Assembly (NCBI RefSeq): GCF_019097595.1
Contig: NC_080710.1
Location: 30,013,280-30,077,279, forward strand
DNA from: Hemibagrus wyckioides
Lineage: Eukaryota; Chordata; Actinopteri; Siluriformes; Bagridae
DNA length: 64,000 nt
Reading direction: 5' to 3'
Positions 21,946-33,769 of this stretch are shown one piece after another. The position numbers were made by a program, and so were the translations under genes. Within the stretch, counting starts at the first letter, position 1. Each line of letters begins with the position of its first letter. The notes under the pieces were generated by a model. That model worked only from the letters and a program-made list of their open reading frames with translations. It ran no database searches and was not told where the DNA came from.

Positions 21946-22282
21946 TATTAATAATAAACTGTAAGACTCATGGTGGATTTCAGAAGCAATATATACCCAA
22001 GGTTTTAAGAGTGATAGATTATAAACCATGCAGATCTGGCAACCCTGCAAATAAGCGCATAGAATATTTAAAAAAAAAATAAAGACTTTAATATCTGTGT
22101 GATTTAGAAGTACAAAGGCTTAGCGAACATGTTAAGCATGCAGACGGTGAGCTTAACACTGTGTACACTCCACAAAAGCTAGTTGACTGTAATGAATGAG
22201 TGTAAGATGATGGATTAGAGGTGGGTGGAGGATGAAATTGAACACTGGTTGAAGGACATAACCTTATCCTCATTCATCTATC
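21946..22282. other. Unique DNA
   Basis: No feature was recognised. Confidence 0.4.
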
Positions 22283-22352
22283 TGGTGTGTGTGTGTGGAT
22301 GTGTGTGTGTATGTATATATATATGTGTGTGGCTGTGTGTATGTGTGTGTGT
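22283..22352. repeat. Degenerate GT/AT microsatellite
   Basis: GTGTGTGTG runs with ATGTATATATATATG between. Confidence 0.85.
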
Positions 22353-22880
22353 AATACAGGTTCAAGGTCACTCTGTATGAATTCGGTGTTACGTGAACTG
22401 TGCTTTTGTCGTCTCATTTGTCAAGTATAAGCTCAGAGTATCCCAGAGGACAGAACTGCTGTTCAACATGTTTGGATCACACACACACACACACATTTCG
22501 TCTGCTTTCACCGGCTATTAAGAAGTTAACGAAATATGTAGCAGCCTTGAAAAACCCTCTGTGGTCAAATACAGAGAAATGATATCTCTAAGTTGTAAAG
22601 TCACTTACGGCGTTTAAACGCCAGCCTCGTCATCATCTGATCTTGTCTGTACCAAATGTGTAACAGCTCCTCTCTCTTTTGATGTTGACGTCTCGGAGTG
22701 GACGTTTTGAGAGCCGGAATCTGATTACAAACTGAATTGATTGGTCTTATGTCTGTTTCACTACAGCTATCCTACAACACGATTAAAGCCTAACATTTAC
22801 GTCCTTTTAAGTGAACTGACTGCATTTGTTGTGTATATGTATCTTCACAAGAAGACACCAATGCGAGTTTTTTACACACA
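22353..22880. other. Unique DNA
   Basis: A short (CA)n lies at about 22478-22494. No gene was seen. Confidence 0.4.
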
Positions 22881-23075
22881 CTGCAAAAAAAAAAATGGAA
22901 TCTTTGGAAGCAAATGACAATATCTTGAATATAGACAAATGTACTTATTTATACCGTAAATAAGAATATACAATCAAATGGTTTATTAAAACCTAATGCT
23001 AGACTAAATTTAGCTCATTTTGAGCATTTATTTCAAGCAAAATAATCTACCCATAGAACAAGAACACAAGTAAAA
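22881..23075. repeat. Possible interspersed repeat (CACTGCAAAAAA type)
   Basis: ACACTGCAAAAAA followed by GGAATCTTTGGAAGCAA, TATCTTGAATATAGAC, TGGTTTATTAAAACCTAA and TTCAAGCAAAATAATCT fits a repeat style common in teleosts. Its opposite end was not identified. Confidence 0.45.
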
Positions 23076-23089
23076 ATGCCTAAATATAG

Positions 23090-23605
23090 GTTTAACACTG
23101 TTTGCCGGTACACTGGTGTCCCATTCTACCAGTGGAAATGGACTTACTGGACATTTTCAATCAGTGTAAAGAAATGAAGGATGTTCTGGCTGTGAGTCTG
23201 ATCTAAAATGAGTCAGGACTCTGTTGGCTTTCAGTGTGTTTTAGACATGTGTTTTTCCCTCTGTTGGAGAACCTTACACAGAATTTTAGCGGTTGAAGAT
23301 AATGGCTTCAAACACTTGGAGCATCTCAGGCAGCAGGAATGGGTTTGATATCAACATTTACTTTGAAAATAGAAACATTTGTATGGAAAAATAGCAATTT
23401 TTGTTTTATTTTAGACATTTTCTATGAATATATTGCTCTTAGTAGGCTAGGGAAAACCAGAAATACTTCTGAAACACTGCAAATTCTTAAAGTGCTGAGT
23501 GTCTACTTTCATATGAGCTTCATATTAACCACCACTGTGGAGTGAGACATGACAAAGACATTCAATCTTCAACATGGACACAACAAAAACAGGAGAAAAT
23601 TAAAT
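23090..23605 (+). repeat. Family B dispersed repeat, copy 1
   Basis: This aligns by eye with 60285-60735 in the same orientation: TTTTCAATCAGT, TTTTTCCCTCTGTTGGA, ATTCTTAAAG, CTTCATATTAACCACCACTG, TGGAGTG, AAAGACATTCAAT and CAACATGGACACAACAAAA are shared. I see no terminal inverted repeat, A/B box or coding region. The family is not one I recognise. Confidence 0.75.
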
Positions 23606-24512
23606 GATTTGTGTTAATAATGTTTTATTTGGTTAATTATAATTGTATAATAGGAAATACTAGATATATCTGGCTATATTCAAAGAATTTTCTAACTAAA
23701 AAAAATTATTATTTTTAATGTAAAATTTTAATATTTTCATGTTGTTTAAGTGAAATATATTTAGGTTTTCTTAAAGTACATGTCACACACAAAAACACAC
23801 ACACACACAAAAAAAAAAAGATAATTTGTTAACCGTGTTCCAGACTTCACCCACAGCTATATCTGACAGCTTTTCCCAAACTGCCAGACAAATGTCTCTA
23901 AAAAACCATTTAAATTGATGATTCTTTGAAAATTAAATTGAAATCCATTTCAGTTCTGTTTACTAACTGCTTATCTGTTGGACTGGAGCTACGCTGCGCT
24001 AGCTGTCACTAGAGAGTCTGCTGCGTTTCATCAATAAGCCTGGCCAGAATCTGCCTCCTTTCACAGGAAGAGGCTGTATGACTGACACTACAGGCAATCA
24101 AGCTCAGATTTCTCCCAGTCTCCCTGTAAACACACACACAAGCCTTATGTTTAGTCACCACAAAATGCTTTACGGAAAACTTTTCTTTTAAAAGAACTTG
24201 TGCTATGAACTTTTTCTGGTCCAGAAACTGACTCGCTTGGAAAAACACATGGTGTGACAGTGTTTGTCACACACCGGCGTACGGAAGTGTGTATACACAG
24301 AAGAACAAACAGCCAATTAGACTGTAACCTGCAAGAATCTGAAGATTGTGTTGTGTGCACGCGCCACAGGATGTGGATGAAAAGTGAAGACTAGGCCAGC
24401 TATAATTATAATATACTTCACATTAAACAAACAGTGTGGGTTTTTACACTCTATTTCCATACGTTCCATATGAGAAACACTTTGCACTGCAGATACAGGA
24501 TGTGCAATGGCA
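23606..24512. other. Unique AT-rich DNA
   Basis: A (CA)n/A run lies at about 23790-23819. The minus-strand open frames at 24009-24360 have no recognisable domain. Confidence 0.45.
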
Positions 24513-24548
24513 TATACAGTATATATATATATACATATGTATATATAT

Positions 24549-24604
<56 letters not shown>
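24513..24604. repeat. (AT)n plus (GA)n compound microsatellite
   Basis: TATATATATATACATATGTA is followed by (GA)n at 24550-24602. Confidence 0.95.
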
Positions 24605-24609
<5 letters not shown>

Positions 24610-24627
24610 TATATAGATATATACTAC

Positions 24628-24775
24628 TGATCGGAAGGTTGTGAGTTCAAATCCCAGATCCACTAAGCTTGAGCAAGGACCTTAAATCTCACTTGCTTAG
24701 TTCTATAAACTCAGATCAAATGTAAGTCGCTCTGGATAAGGGCATGTGCCAAATGATGTAAATGTAGTACTCTAG
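24628..24775 (+). mobile_element. tRNA-derived SINE, 5'-truncated
   Basis: CTACTGATCGGAAGGTTGTG followed by AGTTCAAATCCCAG is the B-box region, and GTCGCTCTGGATAAGGGCAT the tail. The A-box end is lost in the adjoining GA/AT repeat. Confidence 0.8.
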
Positions 24776-25369
24776 TGAATGTTACTTCTGCTGAATAGTC
24801 AGGAAATTGGTAGCCCCTGATTGGGATCCTGGTGTTGCCACAGCCATCTGTGCCCCAGAGTCCAAGACAGCAAAGCTTGTAAGTGGCTACTGTTGAGCAT
24901 TTCTGGAAATTTCACTTAGCTAAAGCATTGTAGTAACTACATGCATATATTATATCAGAGTTATGGCATTTAAATGTATTACTCACAAAAGCAGTAAGTA
25001 GTGTAAAAGTAAATAACCATGCTTGAAGGTTAGAAGTAGTTTATTATATGAAAAAAAAAAAATATATATGAGTTATTATTGAATGAATAAGAGCTCAGTT
25101 CTTTGAACAGTGGGAACATCCAGGACGATCAGGTGAGGTTGAAGGATGTACAGTAGAGGTTGGAGAATAATGGGACTGGTAGGAGACAGTAGGCTCAGGT
25201 GAGCAAGGAAGCTCATAAATCTCGTAGCAATGGCATGGATGGCTGGAGGGATCATGGGGAAAAGCGTTGGTCAGTTTGAGTAGCCTGAGAGTTGAAAGAG
25301 TTTACACTACTGAATGGCTGAATTTAATGAAGTTTCATTCTGATGTTCAGGTTTCATTCTGATGTTCTG
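24776..25369. other. Unique DNA
   Basis: No feature was recognised. Confidence 0.45.
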
Positions 25370-25583
25370 AATGCAGCACTGTTCCAGCTCCACTGGTTTG
25401 GGTTCAATCCTGAGCTTCGGTTCCTATCTAACTATGTGTCTTATATATGTTCTCTGGTTTCTTTACACTTTCCCAATAACATGCTTTAGGTTTCTTTAAA
25501 TTACCCCTTTCGATGGATGGAATGTATATGGAGAATGCATCTTTAGTATATACTGACAATGAATGAATGAATGAATGAATGAT
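25370..25583 (+). mobile_element. Degraded tRNA-derived SINE (GTTTGCATGTTCTC type)
   Basis: GGTTTGGGTTCAATCCTGAG (B box), ATGTTCTCTGGTTTC and ACATGCTTTAGG parallel the SINE at 48233-48540. It ends in an (AATG)n tail at about 25557-25582, a usual SINE terminus. Confidence 0.55.
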
Positions 25584-25774
25584 AGGGATGCTAAAAAATA
25601 TTTTAGAATTATGCTAATCACAATCTTTCAGTTATCTTATCAAAAGGACCCACTGTGTAACATATTGTGAAATTAGACTAATATAATAATAGACTAATAA
25701 TAGCAATCACTTGAACCCCTCCTCTAGGAAATACTTTACAGAAACCTTCAGTCACATGGAAGAGTTGTGTTGGA

Positions 25775-26030
25775 AATAAGCCGGTAGCATTGCCGTCTCA
25801 CAGCTCCAGGGTCCCTGGGTTTGATCGTTACCTAAGATTACTGTCTACATCGAGGTTTGTGTGTTCTCTCTGAGTCTACACTGTATTCCTTTCAGTTCTT
25901 TGTTTTCATCCTGCCAGAAGAACATGCCAGTGGGTGGATTGGGGACTCTAGGTGATTGCCCCTAGGTTTAAATGTGTGTGTGAATGTGGGTGTCTGTTTC
26001 TGTGATTACTGAAGATGAATGTATTGGGTA
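25775..26030 (+). mobile_element. Degraded tRNA-derived SINE, same family
   Basis: CGTCTCACAGCTCCAGGGTC, CCTGGGTTTGATCG (B box), TGTGTGTTCTCTCTGAG and CATGCCAGTGGGTGGATTGG are recognisable parts of the family at 48233-48540. Confidence 0.6.
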
Positions 26031-27054
26031 CAAACAAATCTTAATGGGTCAAATTAATATTAGAAACTGTTAAAATCTAATGAAACGACTTCCAATGGAA
26101 AACAGTAGAACCCATTAGATTGGAAAACCCATCAGTGGAAAGCATTCAGCTTATTTCCATTTGAAAACAAGATCAGAGGATTAAACATCAAGCACAGTTT
26201 TGATTAATTGTGCCATTCAGAATGCAAGCAGAAATGGATACAATGCATTGTACGAGCACAAATCCTCTAGATATTCGCTCTTCTACTTTACCTCCATCGC
26301 CAAACCCCACAATTCTTCTAGCAGCATAGGCAACACCGATATTTATGTATATATACATACACAACTCAAAACTACATTAAAACCAAGACGAACACCTAGA
26401 GCCTCACCGATATAAATGTTGAATGTGCACTTAGGCCGTGGTTTTGATGTTCTATCGGAGATTTACCAGAGCAAGCTGGACCTTTGAAGTATTTCTATAC
26501 ATCAATGATGTACTACAGCATTATGGCACTATTAGAGAGGCCTACTTTAATCTTTTTTATCCCTGCTGCAGGTCCTTTAAAAGGCACTTCAGATAATAGA
26601 GGTGTTGAAAATATAACAGCACAAAGGTTAGCCAAACAACACTCTCCTTTAGATCATTACCAAAGATCTTTCACTAGGAAATGACAGCAGATGAAATCTT
26701 TTTTTTCTACATAAGGTTCATGTGGAGGGATCAGTGGGTTCTTTGAAGTACCTCTGATATGCTTCTTTAGAATAAACACAGATGACAGTATGAACTCAGG
26801 ACTTTTATGCTACGAATGATGGGGAAGTTGGTCCAGGTGTTGAACTAATAATAAAGTTCTATTTGGACAGGATAAAATGTTTAGCCATAGGTCTGCTAAC
26901 TCTTCTACCTCTACTGTGTACTAGTCACAGGTTATAATGACTTTATGCAACAGAGAAAGTTGATAACAAGATAGACTTTATGTTATAACTATAATGAATT
27001 TCCTAGTTACACAGTCACACTTTTTAACCTCGTAGCACACAATTATAGCAGGGA
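26031..27054. other. Unique AT-rich DNA
   Basis: No gene was recognised. A short (AT)(AC) stretch lies near 26345-26362. Confidence 0.45.
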
Positions 27055-27377
27055 CATATGAATGCCGTCCCTTACAAATTTGCCTTAAGAATTGAAATTT
27101 TGCGTGGGTGTTCTGTTCTATTTTTAGACCAAGCTTGGTGGCACGACTTCCTGTGAGGACTCTTGACATGAAATGCTTGGCTTGGGTCAGTTCTTTGTAA
27201 GCAGCCATACAGTTTACATACGCTTCGTATTGGGAATATTGGTCATATTCTGGGCGGCTGGAACGGATTATCTGCATTTACATTACTTCTTATAGGAAAA
27301 TTTGCTTCACAATTAAAATTTTCACCTCAAGAACTCGCCTCCAGAACAAACTAAATTCTTATGCCCAGGTTCCACTG
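27055..27377. mobile_element. Tigger/pogo-like MITE, 5'-truncated
   Basis: This shares with 14718-15201 and 50348-50783 the core CAAGCTTGGTGGCACGACTT, CAGCCATACAGTTTACATAC and the end CAGGTTCCACTG followed by TA (27378-27379). The left end and about 100 bp after it are missing or scrambled. A minus-strand open frame (26978-27277) shares MSRVLTGSRATKLGLK with the frame in the 50-kb copy, but neither matches a transposase. Confidence 0.82.
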
Positions 27378-27394
27378 TATAATCACACTCTCTG

Positions 27395-27655
27395 GTGTTA
27401 GCCAAATGAGGATGAGGTTCCCTTTAGAGTCTGGTTCCTCCCAGGATTTCTTCCTCATATCGTCTAAGGGAGTTTTTCCTCACCACCACCACAGCTAGTT
27501 TTCTCATTATTATTTATATATCATATATTTATATTTCTGTAAAGATTTTTGACATTTCTGTAAAATGTCTTTTTGACATTGCCCATTGTGAAACCTGTAT
27601 TGAATTTACCTGTACAGTAGCGAAATCAACTTATGGTGCAAGAATTAAACTTGCC
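27395..27655 (-). repeat. Family A dispersed repeat, reverse orientation
   Basis: GTTCCCTTTAGAGTCTGGTT followed by CCTCCCAGGATTTCTTCCTC is the complement of the family A core (GAGGAAGAAACC...GGAACCAGACTC) seen at 44930-44980. The far part (TTTTTGACATTGCCCATTGTG) is the complement of its 5' end. Confidence 0.7.
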
Positions 27656-28294
27656 TTAAACAAGACTTCAGCAGGAGGCTAGTGAGAAAAGAGTAAACAC
27701 TTCCTGGACTGTTCATTTGTTTAAAAAAATTGTTTTCTTGCAGGAAATAACAGAACCTTTACCAATGTGTACTATATTTTCCCAATGATATACAATATCT
27801 CTTGTTATTTCTCTATTATTTCTCTTGGTTATTTTATAAAAAGTAAAGTATGGCATGATCTTTCCAGACACAATGACTTCAAGGCCATAAAATTTATGAC
27901 ATAACTGATTCAGAGATAAAATGAAATTCTATATTTAATAATTATATTACCCAAATCTAATTAAATCCAAACAAGCTTAGACATTTGCATAAGATAGATA
28001 GATTAACATCAATAAATTGCATATTAACATCAATAATAGCCTATTTATACTAACTCACACTAGTTCCAGCAGGTGTTAAACATCTGGAATAGTACCTTTC
28101 CTTTCCATTCATTAAGACTCAGTATCCTGAAGGCTGATAAGTCAGGGCGAGGTGTGGAATGATTATGAACACCTGCTTTCAGCTACTACGCAACCTATGA
28201 ATTGATTATGCCCATCAGGACGGGGTGATTATAACTGTCACCATCTTAGATCCAGCATTTGAGTGCACACAGTCCTCGAACAGATGGTACGGAA
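27656..28294. other. Unique AT-rich DNA
   Basis: No gene was recognised. Confidence 0.45.
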
Positions 28295-28567
28295 TTATGC
28301 ATCTGGTTGGAACAGTAAATATTGACAGGTGTATCGGGTTCTTTCCACAGCTCTCTGTAGGCGGTGTAAAGGGGGCATGCTAATTGGCAACCTCCACTGT
28401 GAGCCAGGCCATTGGCAGCTGCCTGACAGACTCGTATCGACTTTGCTCGGCTGAACTTCTTCCACACCCCTTCTCCGCTCCTTGCTCTTCACAACAATGA
28501 CTCCTCTGACAATCTGCTCGCTCACGAGCTCGGTAAAGAATTCATTTTTGAACACTTTTGACATCAC
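28295..28567 (-). other. Unrecognised minus-strand open frame in a CpG-richer patch
   Basis: Ninety codons, with SKVFKNEFFTELVSEQIVRG and VIVVKSKERRRGVEEVQ near the start. The segment 28380-28690 is free of simple repeats and has more CpG than its surroundings, which could mean an exon, a regulatory element or an old transposon piece. I do not recognise the translation, and there is no confident splice structure. Confidence 0.2.
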
Positions 28568-29438
28568 TTGCTGTCCTGAACTCCCCAGTGAGCGAAATCG
28601 ATTGGCCTACCTGGGTGCACTTGGCTTTTTAAAATTGCAGCAATTTCACTCCGCATGCTGGTGGAACATAACTCGACGTGTCCAACAGACAGCAAACTTG
28701 TCATAGAGTCCTGTAGGTGAGCAAGGCCAATCCATAAAGGCTCCATGGAGGACTAAAGGCTGTATTAAATGGATCATCAAAGCCGTAACAAGAGTTCGAT
28801 CTATCTACCCGCTATTCTCTTCTGAAACGTCAAACAGTTGAGCCAACAGTGTTGTTTGTTGACCCAGAATATGGGAGGTGACACATGCACCAAACAATTG
28901 GGAAAAACAACACATTAGAGTCCTTGGGAAAGAGACACAACGTAAAAAAGAGACTGTTAGACAGCGACGTCTCACAGGACGATCGATGAAATGTGCAGAA
29001 TTGTCGTTAAAAAGGGATCTTCAATGCTACAATGTGAGCCATAAGGAGAAACACTGGTGAAGTGAAAAAAATAAGATAAAAGAAAAGAAAAAAACACTTT
29101 CAAACTTCTTCCCTCTCATGCAAGCTTACATATAAATACATACAGATACCATATATCACCATTTATATATACATATATAACACACACATTTAAAGAAGGA
29201 AATGTATATGAATGTAGAAAGTGCCAAGTTGTATAAATAGCATATATTTGTGATATTTTCTTTCTTAACTCTAATGCTAGCTTTCATTGGGCTTATGTTT
29301 AAATCATCCAGCTTAAAGCATATTGCAAGACAAATGGATCAGAAATTGCCATCAACTTTTCCAGCAAGGTTCTGCCAGCATAGAGCATTTTCCAGGGGTC
29401 GCGACATTGCTAACTAGATAATATTAGCAGGCAGATGA
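28568..29438. other. Unique DNA
   Basis: No gene was recognised. AT-rich with A-rich tracts near 29065-29095. Confidence 0.45.
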
Positions 29439-29469
29439 AAAAAATAAATAAAAATAAAATAAATAAATA

Positions 29470-29531
<62 letters not shown>

Positions 29532-29560
29532 TAATAATAACAATAATAATAATAATAATG
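29439..29560. repeat. (AAAT)n / (AAT)n microsatellite
   Basis: AAATAAATAAATAA passes into a long (AAT)n with two AAC interruptions near 29527 and 29540. Confidence 0.95.
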
Positions 29561-30175
29561 GAATGAATGAAAACAGAAAACCCACAACTCCATTTACAGA
29601 AGAAAAATACAATCAATATCTTTTAATCAATTTATTTATTTTTATGTTTCATTTGGTCTAAACTCTTATCAAAAATCACCGTAGCATTGGTGTCAGACTC
29701 CTAAATACTACACAGTATGAGCGCCCCATTAAATTAAAAACTTATGTGAACTTCTTTATCTCCAATTGTCATGGCAAGTTTCAGGTATTGAACCCAAGTT
29801 TATGCAATTTGTTGATTGCCAAGTTGATTTATAAGATTTCAAAAATGAAACCTAATGCATTGTCTTGATATCAAGGGTTGCAAGTTGAAATGACTTATGA
29901 TTGTTACAGCAGAAAATAAACTTTTGTTTAAAAATTTTAACCATATTAAAATGTCTTACAGTTTGCAGCTAAAGCATACATTTTGGCTCATTTCCATTGG
30001 CAGAAGTTTTACTTTGTCTTTTATGAGCAAGATTAATCTTTAATTCACACGTAACCCAGGCTTGCTAAACGGCCAAAACAATTTACATGAAAAGCGGATA
30101 TGTGAAAGCATTTCTGATAACTATTCATGAACAGAAAGATTTATGATCATGTGGTCATTCATTATCTATGTGTAA
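29561..30175. other. Unique AT-rich DNA
   Basis: No gene was recognised. Confidence 0.45.
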
Positions 30176-30300
30176 TATATTTACATTTGGCAGACGTCCT
30201 TTTCCAGAGTGACTTACAGAAGTGCTTTGAAGTTTCTAGCAATGAATACATAGACCCTGGTACAAAGGTTATGGGCTGAGCATAGCAACAAATGCAGAGG
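30176..30300 (-). mobile_element. LINE (L2-like) 3' end
   Basis: On the minus strand this ends ACTCTGGAAAAGGACGTCTG followed by CCAAATGTAAAT, the tail also carried by the window's SINEs. AGTGCTTTGAAGTTTCTAGC and TGAATACATAGACC are typical of the 3' untranslated end of an L2-type fish LINE. It belongs with the coding relic at 30560-30860. Confidence 0.6.
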
Positions 30301-30559
30301 CCCGAATCTGCCCCTATAAGTTTTATATCTACTTTATTGTATTTTATTTGTGTCTGATTTTTATTCCTTTACCCTATTTTTATTCTTTTTACCTTAGAGA
30401 TAATTGGCTCTATTTATATATCCAAAGACAATCATAAAAAGCATGTTGCTACATGTCGTCCTGTGTTTGTATGTGATTCGAGTGAATGTGCCTGTGACAA
30501 ATAAAATTAGACTTTGACTCCCTTTACTGAAGTTTTGAAGTTCTAGTTTAAGTACATCA
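30301..30559. repeat. Inserted retroposon-like tail
   Basis: It ends GTGACAAATAAAATTAGACTT (30496-30516), a common fish retroposon terminus, and separates the two parts of the LINE relic. Family uncertain. Confidence 0.35.
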
Positions 30560-30860
30560 TGAAGAGCTAGGTTTCCAGACGTTGTTTTAAGACTCAGACT
30601 CAGCTGTTTGGACATCTAGGGGAATTTCATTCCACCACCTCAGTGGTAGAAGAGAGAAGAAATGATGATTGATGAAGGTCTTCCCTGTACCCTGAGAAAT
30701 GGTGGGATTAGTCGAGGAGTGCTGGAGGATCTGAGGAAAGATCGGTTTGCTGCAGTCCAGTGTGTAATAAGTGATTTAAAGGAAAGTGGGCTGTGGACTG
30801 CTCCATTTTTGGCTCTTTGTAAGCAAGCATCAGTGTTTTAAGTCTGATGTGGATTTTGCT
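30560..30860 (-). pseudogene. LINE reverse-transcriptase ORF, C-terminal relic
   Basis: On the minus strand, CCACTGAGGTGGTGGAATGA encodes Pro-Leu-Arg-Trp-Trp-Asn-Glu, matching the RWWNELP motif near the C-terminus of L2-type LINE polyproteins, and other parts (complement of CAAGCATCAGTGTTTTAAG, giving LKTLMLA-like residues) fit upstream positions. Frames are broken and the polymerase and endonuclease domains are absent. Read with 30176-30300, it is the 3' end of one old insertion. Confidence 0.55.
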
Positions 30861-32439
30861 ACCATAAGACAAGCATCTACATCGTCTTAACTACCCTGGT
30901 AGTTCCACCTCACTAACTCCTTGCAAACTGGAGTACCTGTAATGCAATATTTACAAGTTTCATCTCATCACCTAATGAGATGCCGAATGATTTCCCATCC
31001 ACATTGTAAGTGCAGAAACACGTCCATTTTCAACGCCTTGACTTTCTAATTCTAGATGCTTCAGGTTGACCTGAATGACTAAACATCTTCGCAGTTGGCT
31101 GCTGTAAACACACAGCTGTTTGATCACATCACTGGCAAGCCATACAGATGGGAGATGGAGAGATAGCGAGATGGGAAGATGGGGATCTGGGAAGCAGACA
31201 TAAATCTTGCTCAAATATTTTGTAGCTTCGTTTGGCTTGAAGTGGAAAAAGGTATCGAGCACAGGGAGGAAGAAGGGAAACAATGTGCATTAGGAAAGCC
31301 CCCGCGCTGGTTTTGTTGTAATGAGTAGAAAATAAATCATGGGAAAATGCAGCCTGGGCTCTCCACACATGCAGTTCATCATGGACCTTGTGTTTATTAT
31401 TTAGTTTAAAAAAAAAAAAAAAGTGAAGTGAAGCCAAGGTGTTGAGGGACACTGAGAACTGACTGAGTAGTAAGGATGTGTGGTAGAAACCATTTCAGAC
31501 ATGCTGTTAAAGGAAAATAATCAATAATTCCTTAATATGAAGAAGATAATCTTCTGTTCCCACACTGAATTTGTCACTGATTCCCCATTTGCTTCTCGGT
31601 TCCCAAGGCAACGTCAAGTGCCATGTGTTTGTTTTTGTTTCTGTTTTGGTTCTGTCTTCGCTCCTTCTTCCACCGTTTGCTCGATTCCTGAATTATGTGC
31701 AGCTGTTTTCGGTTATTTGTTTAGTAGTTCACACTTTCATACATAAGCTGTGTTTGTGACAAAATGTCTTAAAGTCTTATCGTGGTTTATTTCAGAATTC
31801 CAAACCTTTGTGGAAGCACTGGCAACCCGTCTCATCTCATTACACAGGTGCAAAAGCTGATTATTTCTCTGCATGTCCCGAGGAGCATTATTCCTCTCTT
31901 CCAAATGATCTCAAAGTAATAATTTTTTATTATTAATTAAATATTGTCTCATCATATCCAGGTTTATTCAGTTATATTTATATATCAGGATGTGGAACGT
32001 TTGCAAAGCACATTAGTTCCTGTTAGCGCTGACTTTATAGCAGCTTTTTAAGCAGTCTTTCCCTCAGCACCCTCTCTCTGTCTTTTCTGGAAGTTGATAA
32101 GACAGAAAGACATGTCTAAAATCCTCTAATCTGAATACTTTCCTATGTTGGAAAACTGGAGACTCCTTCTGTAAATGTTTGCTAAATATCTCCTTATTAA
32201 AAGCATCATAGTATCATCGTTTCTGCCGTATAAGTCCCCGTGAATTAGCTATTGCTATGGCAGTGACAGCATATTAAAACGAGTGTGTTCGTATAAAACT
32301 GTGCTTAGCAGGTGCACTTCTGTCCAGTCAGACCTGAGCATTCAGAGGCACTTTATAAATCTGTGTTATATGCTGCTGGTTGTATTTAGCCAACATTTTG
32401 CATTCTACTACAGCTTGATAGAGTGTAAAACAGGTGTGA
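30861..32439. other. Unique DNA
   Basis: No gene was recognised. An A-run lies at about 31407-31421. Open frames of about 100 codons on the minus strand (30972-31452) have no domain I know. Confidence 0.45.
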
Positions 32440-32810
32440 AAGAGTCATTTTAATGAGGATTAAGAAGCATGTTCATTCAGCGCATGCTGTGTCTCATATA
32501 TACGGCACGGCTATGTGTGCTGTAGTAAAGAAGGGCAAGTCTAGGAGCTTTTTAATTAGAGACCCAGAGGATTCAACCTCAGCTCGTTTCGGATGCAGGC
32601 GCCGGATTAATTGGCTCCTCTTGTGTTCTTGTGGATCTTTATTTTCTCCACTGCCTCCAGCCAGCTTCCATGTGTTTAAAGCAACACCTTGTGCAAATAT
32701 TAACTCACAGAAAGCACCAGCATATGGCAGGAAACATTTTGTGCCTGCTCTAAATTTAAGAACTGGACTGAACCTGTTTGTGCATCCTCAGCGCTTACCA
32801 TAAAATTCAC
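32440..32810. other. Possible conserved non-coding element
   Basis: The stretch 32530-32670 is repeat-free with two homeobox-type cores (TTTTTAATTAGAG, GGATTAATTGG) around CGTTTCGGATGCAGGCGCCG. The plus-strand frame of 116 codons has no recognised domain. Suggestive of regulatory DNA but unproven. Confidence 0.25.
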
Positions 32811-33307
32811 CATAACAATCAATATCCACACTGCTCCTCTGTTTTCCTGTTTATATCTCCACACTCTGCTCTCTCGTGGTCTGGTTTTGCTTCTCTCTCA
32901 CACCGAGTCTCTACATTTCCGAGATTTAGATAGACAATCTTAGAGGAATGTAAAGCTGCACACACCACAACAGAACAATCTACATTTTCCCTATGTAATA
33001 CACTCTTAAATAAAGAAGTTCCTTGGTGTTCTAGATAGAGCCCTGGGGTTCTGTGCTTGGCCAGTAGACCCATTTTTCTTCTCCCAAAAAAAATGTATAT
33101 TAAAACAGTTCTATAATTCAAAGAATGTGTAAGGTGAAATGGGTGCCATTACTTTTAGGAGTTTTATCTCCTTGTAGATGAAATTATGTGTTTATGAAAG
33201 ACATATCTATATTATAGACTTTTTTTGTAACACAATGTTGTTTTTCTTGAAATAAAAATTATACTGTGTTTGAATATGCTGGATTTTATTGTATATAATG
33301 TGTAAAT
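32811..33307. other. Unique DNA with a short GTTCTAGATAGA repeat motif
   Basis: AAGTTCCTTGGTGTTCTAGA at about 33016-33035 resembles part of a hairpin-forming fish repeat. A related GGTTCTATATAAAGAGCC lies at about 33550-33567. Confidence 0.4.
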
Positions 33308-33353
33308 GAAGAAGAAGAAGAAGAAGAAGAAGAAGAAGAAGAAGAAGAAGAAA
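33308..33353. repeat. (GAA)15 microsatellite
   Basis: Pure GAA tract of 46 bp. Confidence 0.95.
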
Positions 33354-33380
33354 GAACACCTAAATGTTTGTTTGTTTATC

Positions 33381-33480
33381 TATTTTATTTTATTTTATTT
33401 TATTTTATTTTATTTTATTTTATTTTATTTTATTTTATTTTATTTTATTTTATTTTATTTTATTTTATTTTATTTTATTT
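33381..33480. repeat. (TTTTA)20 microsatellite
   Basis: Pure pentanucleotide array of 100 bp, about 28 bp after the GAA tract. Confidence 0.96.
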
Positions 33481-33769
33481 GTATTTTTTAATAATCTATC
33501 TTGGATTCAGAAAACCGTATTGGTTTGGTTTTAAATAAACCCCTCAACAAGGTTCTATATAAAGAGCCATTTTGTAGTTCTATATATGAAGCAAGTGATT
33601 TTAGGAACCATTCCATTTAATGTGTGAGTTTGGGATAAGGTATTAGGAAGTAAGCCTTTGTAAATACAGATAAATGACGTTGTTTAGACAACAGGGATGA
33701 TCGTTGGCTCACAAAGTCTGTTTCATTGGTAAAACTTTACCGCGCTACAGTATTTGTGAGGCCTGATGG
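33481..33769. other. Unique DNA with a hairpin-repeat fragment
   Basis: GGTTCTATATAAAGAGCC with AGTTCTATATATGAAGC near 33550-33592. Otherwise nothing. Confidence 0.4.

Noticed and set aside
28246..28467. Second minus-strand gene overlapping 28295-28567
   Set aside because: Different frame over the same DNA, no recognisable domain. At most one of the two could be real.
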